Assembly (NCBI GenBank): GCA_963853835.1
Contig: OY970825.1
Span: forward strand, 41,016,908 to 41,080,907
Length of the DNA: 64,000 nucleotides
Direction: 5' to 3'
Source of the DNA: Calendula officinalis
Taxonomy: Eukaryota; Streptophyta; Magnoliopsida; Asterales; Asteraceae
Part shown: positions 35,367-50,270 of the stretch, in pieces
Layout of the letters: each line of letters begins with the position of its first letter
Position numbering within the stretch: the stretch's first letter is position 1
The notes under the pieces: generated by a model
Database searches by the model: none
Seen by the model: only the letters and a program-made list of their open reading frames with translations
What the model was told of the DNA's origin: nothing
Program-made: the position numbers and the translations under genes

Positions 35367-35717
35367 ATTACCGGGGTCGGGTTACGACTAAACCGGAACC
35401 CTCTCTATCATCACCACAACATGACGAAACTCAATTATAAATTCTCTTCTTGACTTAGAGGAGCTCATCCTCTTCTCGTGTTCACCCCCTTTGGTTATAC
35501 CAATATATTCAATAATCAATATTCGAACGATCGACTCAACAGTCGAATACAACCCATAAAGATCAAAACATGACATTTCTCTTAGGGATCGACCCAACCA
35601 TACACACACCGTACGGTCTCAAAAGATTAATCATGGACATCCTATGGAAATATATGGTCCTACTTAGCATAGCTTAAGACTAGGGAGGTCAAACCTACCT
35701 AATTCACTTAAACTATA

Positions 35718-35732
35718 GCTCTGATACCAAGT
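35718..35732 (-). other. Primer binding site of gypsy-2
   Basis: The reverse complement contains TTGGTATCAGAGCT directly after the LTR end. Confidence 0.75.
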
Positions 35733-37882
35733 TGTAACACCTCAATTTTTAAAACACTTTTTAAATCATGAAAAATACAATTTCCATGTCATTCAAAAAT
35801 ATGGTTCAACAAAAACCTTTGAAAAGATTATCAGAGTTATAAAACACTGTGTTACGAAGATAATATCATAACCATAGGATAACGGGATCTCCCTACGAGC
35901 TCCCGAGCTAATCAATACTAGGCCACCTCTATCGCGACCTTCTAATCCTTCAATCTCGAACCTGAGTACATAGCCAAAAACAAAGTAGTACGTGAGACAA
36001 AATAGTCTTGTGAGATACATGGGTTTTTGACCCATTCTCAAATATAATAAAAATCATATTCGTCACTTTTCTTTATTCGTTTATTACTTATTAACTTGTG
36101 ATCTTATCATTATCATACATATATACTAGTAAGCTAACCATAAGCTTACTCACATCAAAATCACATACTTGTAAGCTAACCTGAGCTTACACAATCTCTA
36201 TCACATACGCTACGGACCTCGCCGAAGCAAACTCCCCCGATGTGGGTTAACTAGGTAAACTCTCCCGTTTCCAGGTTGACTATTTCTCCCCGTTTCCAGG
36301 TTGACTATTTCTCCCCTGGTTCCGGGTTATCTATTTCTCGACAGGCTACTCTTGCGCAGGGTGGTACCTCCCCAAGTAGGTGTCACTAACTCCCCCAACT
36401 TGTGTGGGTTGACTATGATCCGGATCCTTTTCTCAACACATATTGAAATCATCAAATACGGGCCTATGCCCCAATAATACATGCTCAAACATAATTAGAA
36501 TGTATCTATTCTAATTATCATATTATTCTCGTTTCTTATTCAATTTCAATATTGACTTTACCAAGTCCTTTATTTAATAAAACATATTTATCATTTATCA
36601 AAAATCATATTACTTTAACTTCTCATTGACTAGAATATAAATCCACCTCTAGTCCCTTTATACTTATTCTCCTAGCAAATAAATCACTACTTTTATTAGT
36701 ATAATATACTAATCAATACTTGATTACTTGAAAATCATTGTCATTAGCTTAATTAATACAAATTATTAGTAAACCAAATATCTTACTTTCTAATTCATAC
36801 TCTTAATCATACATCATATTAATAAAGAATTATTAATCACTTTCTCATTATCATAATCTTTTTCAAAATCATTAGTTATTTAGACATACTTAGATAGTCT
36901 AATATTTGCATTTTCTTATTTTTTTCATTCATATCTTTATTAAAAACATTTATTAATAAAGACTCATAAAACATCATAGTTTTCAAAATCATTTGCTATG
37001 TACTCAGTAAAAGTCTCATGTACCCACCTTAGCCAAGCTAAATCCAAATCGTGTTTATCAACACGAATCCTTGCTTCCCACCATTGGAGCACCTTCAATC
37101 CTTAGGTCTTCTTGACCTATCATCAACATATCAACATACTCTAGTTATTATCCATAACTAGTCACTAATCAAACCAAAATAACTTTCTTAACCACCAAGT
37201 TCATCCAACTTGGTGGAATCTCAAACCCTAGTTCAAGATTTTCATCAACAAATCTCAAATCCAACTTGTACGCAATGTTTACAAGCTTACAATGAGTGTT
37301 CTACACTCATCTTAGTCATCTTCCCCAAAGATAACATTGTAGGTTACCCAAACCACCATTTTTCCCCAAATAAAGCTCACAAAGTAACTACCAACTATCA
37401 AGGATCAAGAATCCTTACCATTGATGTTAAGATCCACAAGATTGATGAAGATTTGAGCTCTAGAACCCCAAAATCGCCCAAAGGCCCTCAGAAATCGGCT
37501 GCACAAGAATGGGGGTGAAAAAATTAGCAAAACCCTAGTATTTCCCGTTTTTATGTTGTCCAGGCACCTTCGTGGCACGAAATAAATTCTTCGTGGCACG
37601 AGGTTTGGCGGGGCAATCTTCGTGGCACGAAACTGAAACTCCGCGTTCAGTAGGACACCAAAACAAGTTTTTGTCTCACTTCGTGCCACGAACCCAAATC
37701 TTCGTGACACGAAAATGTGCAGGTCTGCACTTTTGTTTGTCCTTTTCGACACGGGTTCGTCCGTAACTTTCTCATACGATGTACAAATGACACGAAACCA
37801 GTTCCCACGTGTTTTAAATGATTTATCCTTATTTATCATATTTGTTTCATAATTTATTCATCCCAACAGTCGGGTCGTTACA
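35733..37882 (-). repeat. Gypsy-2 5' LTR, complete
   Basis: 2150 bases, TGTAACACCTC...GGTCGTTACA on the plus strand. It contains a CCCCGTTTCCAGGTTGACTA tandem block (36260-36335) and the TTCGTGGCACGAA palindrome cluster (37569-37713). Confidence 0.85.
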
Positions 37883-39738
<1,856 letters not shown>

Positions 39739-39762
39739 TATATATATATATATATATATATA
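39739..39762. repeat. (TA)12 microsatellite
   Basis: Border between X1 and Y1. Confidence 0.9.
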
Positions 39763-40469
39763 GGGTCCGGATCTGGTGACGACTCAAAACCGGGTGCAGA
39801 CGGCGAGGACAATTTTCAATCAATGGTGGTCATTAAGGGAATTTTCGTCATGGGCCTTTTAATGATGAGAAATTAACAACGATCCACAATTAACAAAATG
39901 ATTCAAAAATTTTCAAAGATTCAAATTAAGAAAAATAATCCAAAATTTGCTTCTACAAATTTAACAATGATCCAAAATTTACAAAATTATCCAAAATTTT
40001 GGTTTTTAAAAAATCAACAATTATCCAAAAAATATAAAATGATCCAAATTTTTTTTTTCAAATGTTCATGACTATGCTCATTTCGTAAAGAATTTAATTT
40101 TAAGAACTTTGATTTTTTCAGAATTTTTTTTTTTCAAAGAAAAAAGAAGTTATGGCCGAGAAACATAAGTGGGTGGAAAAATAAAAGGCTCTAACCAATG
40201 ACAGCATCACACGTGGCGGCGAGTGGAGGAGTGCAGATTCCAAGCGTGTGTGACTAACTTTTTATATGTTTTTTTACCAATTTACCCTTACAAACTTTAC
40301 CCTTTACAAGAAATATCCAATATCTCGAATATAATTACCAAAGTGTCAATGTATCTCATTAGATTTTGATGATAAATAACATTGCATCTTGATTATTCAT
40401 TTTTTAAATCAAGAGGCTAAGATTTGTCCTCGCAGTCCTCACCGACTTTTGAGTCCTCACTCGATCTCA

Positions 40470-40471
<2 letters not shown>
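39763..40471 (+). mobile_element. Y-family (TA)n-flanked transposon Y1
   Basis: 709 bases. Left end GGGTCCGGATCTGGTGACGAC; right end, reversed, GTGAGATCGAGTGAGGACTC then GGTGAGGACTGCGAGGAC. AT-rich interior with many ATCCAAAA words; no coding sequence. Confidence 0.7.

Positions 40472-40559
<88 letters not shown>
40472..40559. repeat. (TA)n microsatellite
   Basis: About 88 bases with one TT interruption near 40553. Confidence 0.9.
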
Positions 40560-40990
<431 letters not shown>

Positions 40991-42757
40991 GGGTCGAATT
41001 CCATACAAAACCGATATTATTTACAAACCGGTAGAACTATTTTCAACCGATCGAAATTTAGTAAATTAATTTCTAATTATTTAATTCATTTACGACATTT
41101 TACATTTTTATTATTTATTTATTTTTTTGTAAATTTCCTAAAATGTAGGAATTAAATTCAGAATTTTAATTATACATGTATGTTCTATTTATGATTCTAC
41201 ATATATGTACAAAATAACATTTATGTATATAAAAAATACACGTATGTTATTATGGTAATTTTAACAGTCTCAAACATGCACTTTAATGTAACAATAAAAA
41301 ATAATGGATAATATATATGTACAAAATAACATTTATGTATATAAAAATAGTTAATAACATACATGTACAAAAACAAATATGTATCCGAGTGTTAACATTT
41401 TAGAATAACACACACACACAAAAAACACATATGTATCTGATCACCAACACCGATGTATACCGGTTTGATACATTAACCAAACCACATATCTTTACACTAC
41501 TGCAATATTCATTCTTCGTTTCCATTGACACCAAAAAATCTTCATCGGTGTCCTTTTTATAATCAACAATTGTTTAAGTTATTATTTTCTTTAAATGCAA
41601 TTGGTTTCATGGTCTTTGAATCTACCAACAATAGATGTATCATTACTTTACTTCAGACATGATTGTACCAACCAAAAACCTGCAAATTATGTAATTATCA
41701 TGTTAGAATGTCAAAATCTAGATACATTCTAAAAACATCAATCTCAAAGTCAAAATTAATACAATGACATACTTATTATAATATTTTCAAACAAAATTAA
41801 GCTAGTAAACTTCTAAAGACAATCTTTCAATTCATGTAGCCAAATACATGTATGTAAAATATACATTTATGCAAATTACGTAACAACCAGATACATTTAT
41901 GTACCATAGACTTGTTACTACTCGATTTATAAGTTACTCCAATAAAAAATCATATAGTTGATTTAGATCCTGCTAATGCAAATGAAAACTTTTATAATTA
42001 CACACTATTGTTAAAAAAATAAAAATAAACAAATAAAAATTAAATTCAGAAATACATCATCAAATGGATACCGATATAAAAATTGTAAAATTTCATCAAC
42101 AAGAATCTGTGACAGATTGTGTGTGTCGCTAGATTTGTCTCTATTTATATATACTTCGTCATCTCCTTCACCACCGGCGGAACCTCCGCCGGAACTGCCG
42201 CCGGATCCACCTGCAACTTCGTCACCTCCTTGACCACCGATGGAACCATCACCGGAAATAGAAGACGAAGTAGGAAACGAGGAGAGAAGTTATGAAAACA
42301 CTCACAAATTGAAACCCATCCGTTTTAATGGCAATTTACACGGTAACACGAATTAGAAGAAGAAACAGTTTACCTCAAAATAAAAATGGCCCGATGCATA
42401 GGGGAAATAGTTTAGAGTTGGAGCATTGGTCGGAGATCTGGTCAGTTGGAGCAACCGGCGCTCAAGTTGGAGCATTCTTCGTCAAGTTTGTTTATCTTCG
42501 ATTTGAGTTGAAGCAGGGATTGTGACGGCGATGACTCACAATAAACATTATACTCCACAAAGATATATTTTGAACGGTTTTTGAATTTCTTTTTTCAAAA
42601 TACCTATATTACCCTTTTAATTAATTATTTACCAAAAGTATAATTTAATTTATTTACGAAAATGTCATAGCCGATCTTAACCGTTAATTTCAAAATTTAA
42701 TGGTCTAAGATTAAGTTCTGCGGGTTCTGTATTTAAAATGAGTTCTGTATGTAATCC

Positions 42758-42762
<5 letters not shown>
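40991..42762 (+). mobile_element. X-family transposon X2
   Basis: 1.77 kb. Right end, reversed, has ATACAGAACTCATTTT and ACAGAACCCGCAGAACT; the left end is more diverged. Repeated ATACATGTATGT and ACATACATGT words inside. A minus-strand Gly-rich open stretch (about 42060-42290) could be part of a captured gene, unrecognised. Confidence 0.6.

Positions 42763-42810
<48 letters not shown>
42763..42810. repeat. (TA)24 microsatellite
   Basis: Border between X2 and Z1. Confidence 0.95.
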
Positions 42811-42813
<3 letters not shown>

Positions 42814-43967
42814 CTGAGTTCCATTGAGAATTAATATATTAGGTAAGAATGTGAGAATAGATCTCAGCCTCTCATCTCCTTCCAGCCCTCACGCGCGCGG
42901 TGGCATTTTTGTAATTAAGTCCAACTTTCCTCACGCGCGCGGTGGTATTTTTGTAATTAAGTCCAACTTTTCTGTCCCACACGCGGTGGCATTTTTGTAA
43001 TTAAGTCCAACTTTCTTTAATCATCGATGATTAAACTGGGTGTAGTGTTTAATCATCAATTATTAAACTTTTGAGATTGTTTTTAATCATCGATGATTAA
43101 ACCCAACCCCAAGTTTAATCGTTAATGATTAAACACATTATCAAGTTTAATCATCGATGATTAAAAGAGCATCTTATGATTATTACACAGATAAAGTTTA
43201 ATCATCGATGATTAAACACTACACTCAGTTTAATCATCGATGATTAAACCCAAACTCAAGTTTAATCATCGATGATTAAACATACAGTCAAGTTTAATCA
43301 TCGATGATTAAACACTACACTCATTTTAATCATCGATGATTAAACTCAAACTCAAGTTTAATCATCGATGATTAAACATATAGTCAAGTTTAATCATCGA
43401 TGATTAAAAGAGTATCTTATGATTATTACATCGATAAAGTTTAATCATCGATGATTAAACACTACACTCAGTTTAATCATCGATGATTAAACCCAAACTC
43501 AAGTTTAATCATCGATGATTAAACATATAGTCAAGATTAATCATCGATGATTAAACAACATGTTATAGAGAATTAAGAATCTAAAAAACGGAGACAAGGT
43601 TAATCATCGATGATTAAACTGTTTAATCATCGATGATTAAAAAAAATGTCAAAGATTAATCATTAGTAGTTAAATAGCATTTTATAAAAAATTCAGACTA
43701 GTTCAATCATCGATGATTAAACCCAAACTCAAGTTTAATCATCGATGATTAAACATATAGTCATGATTAATCATCAATAGTTTAATAATTGATGATTAAA
43801 ACTCTAGACCCAGTTTAATCATCGATGATTAAAAAAAAGTTGGACGTAATTACAAAAATGTCACCGCGTGCTGGACAGAAAAGTTGGACTTAATTACAAA
43901 AATGCCACCGCGCGTCTTTTTGCCTAATTCTCACATTCTCACCTAATTTATCAATTCTCAATGGAAC

Positions 43968-43970
<3 letters not shown>
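42811..43970. mobile_element. Z-family foldback-like transposon Z1 with palindrome array
   Basis: 1.16 kb, no coding capacity. Ends are inverted: left GTTCCATTGAGAATTAATA plus GGTAAGAATGTGAGAATAG; right, reversed, GGTTCCATTGAGAATTGATA plus GGTGAGAATGTGAGAATTAG. Inside these, a TTTTGTAATTAAGTCCAACT module is present three times on the left and twice, inverted, on the right. The centre (43017-43834) is a field of palindromes. This is a foldback architecture: inverted ends made of repeats around a self-complementary core. Confidence 0.75.
43017..43834. repeat. Array of perfect palindromes (AATCATCGATGATT)
   Basis: Nineteen exact copies of AATCATCGATGATTAA by eye, most extended to a perfect 22-base palindrome (GTTTA at the left, TAAAC at the right), plus several imperfect copies. 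Spacers are mostly 8-12 bases and recur in order (ACTACACTCA, CCAAACTCA, ATATAGTCA). A block carrying AAAAGAG(C/T)ATCTTATGATT recurs after 243 bases (43163, 43406), so palindromes were amplified in higher-order units. Confidence 0.9.

Positions 43971-44060
<90 letters not shown>
43971..44060. repeat. (TA)45 microsatellite
   Basis: Border between Z1 and Y3. Confidence 0.95.
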
Positions 44061-44064
<4 letters not shown>

Positions 44065-44376
44065 CCGGATCCGGTGAGGACTCCAAAAAAAACTCTAAAA
44101 ATAATCCAAAACAAACTTTTTTCAAAAAAAAAATATTAAATATTAAAATCGCAGCATATAAGATCCAAAAACATATATGGATCATAATAATGATCCACAA
44201 AAAATATATGGATCATTGTTATGATCCGCAAAAAAAAAGTGGATCATAATTGTTTTTTTGGTCAAATGTAGTAATAATCATAGGGAGTTATATATATTTT
44301 TTTCGGAATTTTTTGGAATGTTTTTGAGGTGTCCTCGCGAGTCCTCACCGTTTTTGGAGTCCTCATTGGATCCCAC

Positions 44377-44379
<3 letters not shown>
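44061..44379 (+). mobile_element. Y-family transposon Y3
   Basis: 319 bases. GGGTCCGGATCCGGTGAGGA left; GAGTCCTCACCG...GGATCCCACTTC right. Palindromes GGATCATAATAATGATCC (44179) and GGATCATTGTTATGATCC (44210). Confidence 0.75.

Positions 44380-44425
<46 letters not shown>
44380..44425. repeat. (TA)23 microsatellite
   Basis: Left flank of the W element. Confidence 0.95.
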
Positions 44426-44427
<2 letters not shown>

Positions 44428-45309
44428 TGACCGTTCTAGCGAGAACCAAAATACATGCGAGAACTGCGAGAACCAATTCTGGCCATAGGATTAATTTAAT
44501 TTGAATTCAAACTGATAAGGGTTGTTTTGTCCATGCATATTTTTATTAATTAATTTACATTCTTTATTTTAATAAACCGATTATTAGATAACCAACATTC
44601 CTATTTTTCTGGTAATTTCAGTTTACACGATCTGTAATCTCATTCAACCCTACACGATCGTCTCCTTCAACCCTACACGATCGTCTCTTTCAACCATGGT
44701 TTCACGAATTCACAACAATCATCTCTTTCAACCAGCGATTTTGTGTTCTTCCTAGCGTTTTTGTATTATTGAGGTAAGATAAAATACGTTATCTCATCAT
44801 CATTATCATTTAGCGCCTACCAATTTTTGTATTTTTTTCCTTTCAAAGAGTTGCGAATTCAAGAACATATCAGTATCAAGTGAGCATTCAATTGATTATA
44901 ATTATAGCTGCTCTCCGTCTAATCAGACACATTCTGCGCAAAATGATTTTTGTGATCTCAGTGAGTTTTTTTCCTCATTTTTTTCATTCATATATTATTC
45001 TATTTAGTGTATTTTTGAAGTTCCAGTTATGATTTAATGGATATTATGTTTGTTCATACTTCCTTTTCTATTCAGAATGTTCGGATGTTTGTTCATTATT
45101 TTCATTCAATAATGAACAAAAAGTTTCTGTTGAAGAATTTTTTTAGACAATCATTAATCTGAATCATCTATTTTTGCTGGTAATCAGTAATTTATATACT
45201 AATTTTGAACATGTTCATCATATTTAGATGATAACGCATATTATGAAAGTGAGGCACAAAGTACAAATAATGTTGTATCACCACACGGTACAAAGTATTG
45301 GATTCCAGA

Positions 45310-46064
45310 TGTTCCGGCCTTTTTTGGGCTGATGAAATCTCCAAGTTTAACTACATCGAGTTTGGCCATGTTTTGTCTTTTGATGCAATGTTCCGCACCA
45401 ACAAGTAATCACCTAATCTTTACTATTTAATGAACATTTTTATACAAACTGTTAATCATGTTTTTTATTTGTTTAATACCAGGATTAGAATGGGTTTTGT
45501 CCCATTCACCGGCGTTGACAATCACTACAGGTCTGTTATATTTGGTGCTGGGCTTCTAAAAAAACGAGACCGTTGCATCTTATATTTGGGTTTTAAAGGC
45601 TTTTCTGAAGGCGCATGTCAAGCAACCAAAGCTTGTTCTCACAGACCAAGATCCATCGATGAAACAAGTTGTACCCACTGTTTTTACCGAATGTCACCAT
45701 AGATTTTGTATGTGGCATATAATGAAAAACTACCTACAAAGGTAATCTATTTTAGCCACCTTTGTAATTTAATGATATATCCACTATTCACGTTTTGTTT
45801 GAGTTATAATAAATAATGAACGTCCGTTATTTGACCACAACTGACTTGTTTGTTTTCCAATTATGTTCAGCACTATACAATTGTATTACAAATAAAGGAG
45901 GTGGTACACATAAGAGATTGAGAGGTGCTAGTGAGAAAGCCAAAGAAAAGGCAAGAAAAAATTCCAACCATTGTCATGTTTGTTTAGGAGTTGGTCACAA
46001 CTCGCGAACATGCCCAGGGCCAAATACCCAAGTAGCATCATCATCAAAGCGCCAAAAGAAATGA
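45310..46064 (+). pseudogene. FAR1/MULE-type transposase, internally deleted
   Basis: DDE transposase of the MULE superfamily, FAR1-related branch. First exon near 45318-45405 has FWADE...FNY and the first catalytic Asp in FDAMFRTN; GTAATC...ACCAG fits an intron to about 45482. Next comes MGFVPFTGVDNHYRSVIFGA, and further on the second catalytic Asp in LTDQDPSMK and HRFCMWHI. An A7 run near 45557-45563 shifts the frame between these motifs. A GTAATC donor follows MKNYLQR. The catalytic Glu region and SWIM domain are absent; sequence resumes with a basic tail and a CX2CX4HX4C knuckle (CHVCLGVGHNSRTC) ending at TGA 46064, as in FAR1 C-termini. Confidence 0.75.
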
Positions 46065-47099
46065 TGTCAAATGATTTCTGTTTATCACTATATTTTTACA
46101 TTTGATTAGTTTTGTTCACTGATGAATTCTTAATGTTCAAACTCATTGTTTTAATGTTTCAATCTTTTTGTTGGTTAGTTGCAAATTGTTTTATGACCAT
46201 GCATTATTGATTCACTATTTATTATTACTTAATAACAAACAATTTAATCACATCTACACCGGTTTAACAAATTCAAATCCCCAAATGTTCAATTTTGAAC
46301 ACTATCTTTAAATGAGTACGACAACAATTCTTCAGCTTAAACTCAAATAAATTCTTAAACCCTTCAATCCAACGTCATTACTAATGTTCAAACACTTTGT
46401 TTCTTTGTTCAAAGATGTTGAACACATTCCTATAACATAAACCTTTTTACTTTCACACATTTTGAATTACGTTCACCATTGAACAAATATTACTGTTTGT
46501 ATAGGTTAACAAAAAATGTATTAAGATTTCAAACTTTTTGTTGGCTATGTTCAAAATGTTTAATGTGAACCAATATTAATAATGAGTAACATTATTGTTT
46601 ATTATCTAGGTTTCTAGCAACCCTTATTTTCGTGCATTAGTTATATACTTTTTTGTTCACCATTTGTTGATCACTATCTTTAAATGAATACAACATCCAT
46701 ACTTAAGCTAAAACTCATTAAAAAATTCTAAAACCATTCAATACAGTGTCAATGAAAAACAAACATAAACAAAGTAAAAAAAAAGTGAAATCGTGTCTTA
46801 TCAGTCTCACTAAAAAAAAAACCATGTGATAATAAGGGAAAATTGAAATGTCAGTTTCCAACTCTTTTCTTTGCATCTTCAGCATTCTGCACCACCGTGT
46901 TACGTAACATGTTATGTTCTGACATCAACATTTTTAAAACATATTTTTCCCTTAAACTCTTCACCAATGTTTTTTGTTCACTTGTTCACTTGTAACCGGC
47001 TCTTTTTCACCAACATTTTCATTTGTAGTAACTATACAAAAAAATTAACTATTAATAGTCCATAAAGTATTAAATTTGTATTAATTGAATTTCAACTTA
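46065..47099. other. W element interior, non-coding
   Basis: AT-rich with many TGTTCA/TGAACA words, some paired as inverted repeats; no domain recognised. Confidence 0.5.
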
Positions 47100-47505
47100 C
47101 CCTTGTTAGTTCCAGAACTTTGTCCTTTCTTATGTGTTCCTACTCCAGGTGGTAATCTAGCAGCTGATTTTCATCCAAATCGTAATACATATTAATACTC
47201 TAAATGTACAGATATAGCTATAAAATCCACAATTAACATACCTAGGTTTTTTGTCCACCGCCGAACTGTTGGTGCACTTTGGTTTTTTTGTTCGTTTGTG
47301 CCTGCAATTTTTTCAACTTCTACGGTAATAGGAATCCCTGATCAATGAATTCCTCCTTGTTTTTGTATATTTCCTGTTTGCACAACAACCAAACACATAT
47401 TGCATGATCATAACTTTCATTAATGAACAGATTCATTAATGACCTAATTGAAAAAAAATAAAAAGGAAAAAAAATACCAGAATGTTCACCGTTCTTCGCC
47501 ATTTC
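47100..47505 (-). pseudogene. Possible minus-strand gene fragment in W
   Basis: Candidate start ATGGCGAAGAACGG at 47504, directly followed by a GTATTTTT donor-like site. Downstream (lower coordinates) exon-like pieces read TVRRWTKN and ARLPPGVGTHKKGQ, with splice-like borders. Five AAACCCTAAATCG telobox-like words lie upstream at 47640-47790, as in many plant promoters. I do not recognise the product; exon joins are uncertain. Confidence 0.3.
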
Positions 47506-47639
47506 ATTAACATTCTCTGGTTTTTTCCCCGTTGTAGTTGCTGATATTAATGACCAAAACCAAAAAGAAATAAAATATGTCATTTTATAACACAAAAACC
47601 GTGTCTAAACATTACAATTCACATTTTAACAAGATTTAT

Positions 47640-47790
47640 AACCCAAAAAATAAACCAAAACACTAATCGTGAAAAAAATACCCTAAATCGGAAAAAAAAA
47701 AACCCAAATCGGTAAAAACAAAACCCTAAATCGGAAAAAAAAAACCCTAAATCGTCGTAACAAAAACCCTAAATCGTGAAAACCCTAGAG
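47640..47790 (-). promoter_or_regulatory. Telobox-like cluster
   Basis: AAACCCTAAATCG or close variants about five times, separated by A-runs; upstream of the possible minus-strand gene. Confidence 0.5.
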
Positions 47791-48043
47791 TAGACACATA
47801 ACAAGAAATATGTTCGTCACATAACAATAAATCAGGAAAAAAACTCAATATCGCTGAAAAACGAATCAAAATGAAAAGAAAAACAAAAAACGGTGGTTAA
47901 CAAAACATAAATCGTAACTATTGTTTTTCTTCTAGTGCATACTGATTTCGAATTTGTCATTTGCCAGTATTTCTAGGTTTGATTGAGGTGCTTTCGTTCG
48001 TTGTAACAATTGACAGAGAGCGAGTCGATTTCAGTTCTTCACG

Positions 48044-48044
<1 letters not shown>

Positions 48045-48109
<65 letters not shown>
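48045..48109. repeat. (GA)n microsatellite
   Basis: About 65 bases of uninterrupted GA inside W. Open frames here encode only Arg-Glu or Ser-Leu repeats. Confidence 0.95.
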
Positions 48110-48113
<4 letters not shown>

Positions 48114-48346
48114 AAGTGGGGTTTTTTTGTTGCTTGGGATGAAATAGATATTTCTCTTAATTGATTGAATCCCATATTGAACGGCTTATAAAATTGACAG
48201 AAATGCCCTTGAAGGCACGTTTTTTTTATTTAAATTTAGGCGCCCAATTCACAAAAACTCCCTTTTTAATCTCATCCACACATCTTAAAAACCAATGGTC
48301 ATAAACAGTTCTCGCAATAACTTAGGTTCTCGCATGAATGCTCCCC

Positions 48347-48488
<142 letters not shown>

Positions 48489-48863
48489 GGGTCCGGATCC
48501 GGTGAGGACTCTTTTCCCGGCGAGGACTGCGAGGACTCTAAAAAACTCTTTAAAAATGATCCAAAACAAATTTTTTCAAAAATTTCTTTTTTAAATATTA
48601 AAATCGCAGCATATAAGATCAAAAAAAAAATTAAAAAAATTATCCAAAAAAAATATGGATCATAATAATGATCCACAAAAAAATATGGATCATTGTTATC
48701 ATCCGCAAAAAAAGTGGATCATAATTTTTTTTTCAAATTTTTTGTTTGGTCAAATGTAGTAATAATCATGGGAAGCTACATATATATTTTTCGGAATTTT
48801 TTGGAATATTTTTGAGATGTCCTCGCGAGTCCTCACTGTTTTTTCGGTCCTCACAGAATCCCA

Positions 48864-48865
<2 letters not shown>
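48489..48865 (+). mobile_element. Y-family transposon Y4
   Basis: 377 bases. Left end GGGTCCGGATCCGGTGAGGA then GGCGAGGACTGCGAGGACTC; right GAGTCCTCACTG...GAATCCCACTT. GGATCATAATAATGATCC near 48657. Confidence 0.75.

Positions 48866-48932
<67 letters not shown>
48866..48932. repeat. (TA)n microsatellite
   Basis: 67 bases; border between Y4 and X3. Confidence 0.95.
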
Positions 48933-48934
<2 letters not shown>

Positions 48935-49304
48935 GCGAGCTATTTACAGAACCTATTTTTTGCGTAAAACCAAGCAGAACTCATCTAAGAATATGAGAAC
49001 TTAGTAAAAATATATGCAAAACAATAACATTTAACCCAAATCAAACATATAATTTAAGAAAAACATCAAAAATACTGAAAAACATATATGTTCAAATAAT
49101 GCAAAAATAACACTTATGTATATATACATGAAAACATACATGCACAAAAACATATATGTTTTCGTGCATGAATAACATACATGCATGGGGGTCTCTCATT
49201 AAATCACTTCATGTATCTTCCATGATCATTTCATTTTGAAACTCAATGGTTTAGATTGAAATCTGCGGGTTCTGTAGCCTAAAATGGGTTCTGTAACTAG
49301 CCCT

Positions 49305-49308
<4 letters not shown>
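48933..49308 (+). mobile_element. X-family transposon X3 (MITE-sized)
   Basis: 376 bases, the clearest X ends: left GGGCGAGCTATTTACAGAAC C; right, reversed, GTGAAGGGCTAGTTACAGAA CCC then GCTACAGAACCCGCAGA. Interior full of ACATACATG and CATGCATG words. Confidence 0.75.

Positions 49309-49368
<60 letters not shown>
49309..49368. repeat. (TA)30 microsatellite
   Basis: Border between X3 and Y5. Confidence 0.95.
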
Positions 49369-50260
<892 letters not shown>

Positions 50261-50270
50261 TATATATATA
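50261..50270. repeat. (TA)5 tract
   Basis: Shortest border in the run, between Y6 and Z2. Confidence 0.7.

Larger units (their letters stand above)
30951..37882 (-). mobile_element. Second antisense gypsy element, gag remnant only
   Basis: LTR pair 30951-32267 (left part missing) and 35733-37882, with primer-site complement CTCTGATACCAA at 35720-35731 and polypurine-tract complement ACTATCCACCCCTTAACAG at 32268. Interior 32268-35732 holds only a gag remnant near 35 kb. It appears to have inserted into an X-family transposon whose right end survives at 37883-37986. Confidence 0.75.
44426..48346 (+). mobile_element. W element: (TA)n-flanked MULE with FAR1-type transposase remnant
   Basis: 3.92 kb. 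Left end GGTGACCGTTCTAGCGAGAA, CC, then TGCGAGAACTGCGAGAACC; right end, reversed, GGGGAGCATTCATGCGAGAA, CC, then TTGCGAGAACTG: imperfect terminal inverted repeats of about 50 bases. Inside are a plus-strand MULE transposase pseudogene (45310-46064) and a possible minus-strand gene (47100-47505). TGTTCA/TGAACA words are frequent. It is the only member of the run with recognisable transposase sequence. Confidence 0.75.

Noticed and set aside
35067..35453. Plus-strand frames over the gypsy-2 gag remnant
   Set aside because: They mirror the minus-strand gag fragment, which has the real motif.
42060..42290. Gly-rich minus-strand coding exon in X2
   Set aside because: Open for a stretch but low complexity, without a start or a recognised domain; kept only as a remark on X2.
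43017..43834. CRISPR array
   Set aside because: Repeats with short spacers resemble one, but spacers are 8-12 bases, recur in order, and sit inside a plant transposon without cas genes. It is a palindrome satellite of the element.
47957..48175. Ser-Leu and Arg-Glu repeat open frames
   Set aside because: Both come from the (GA)n tract.
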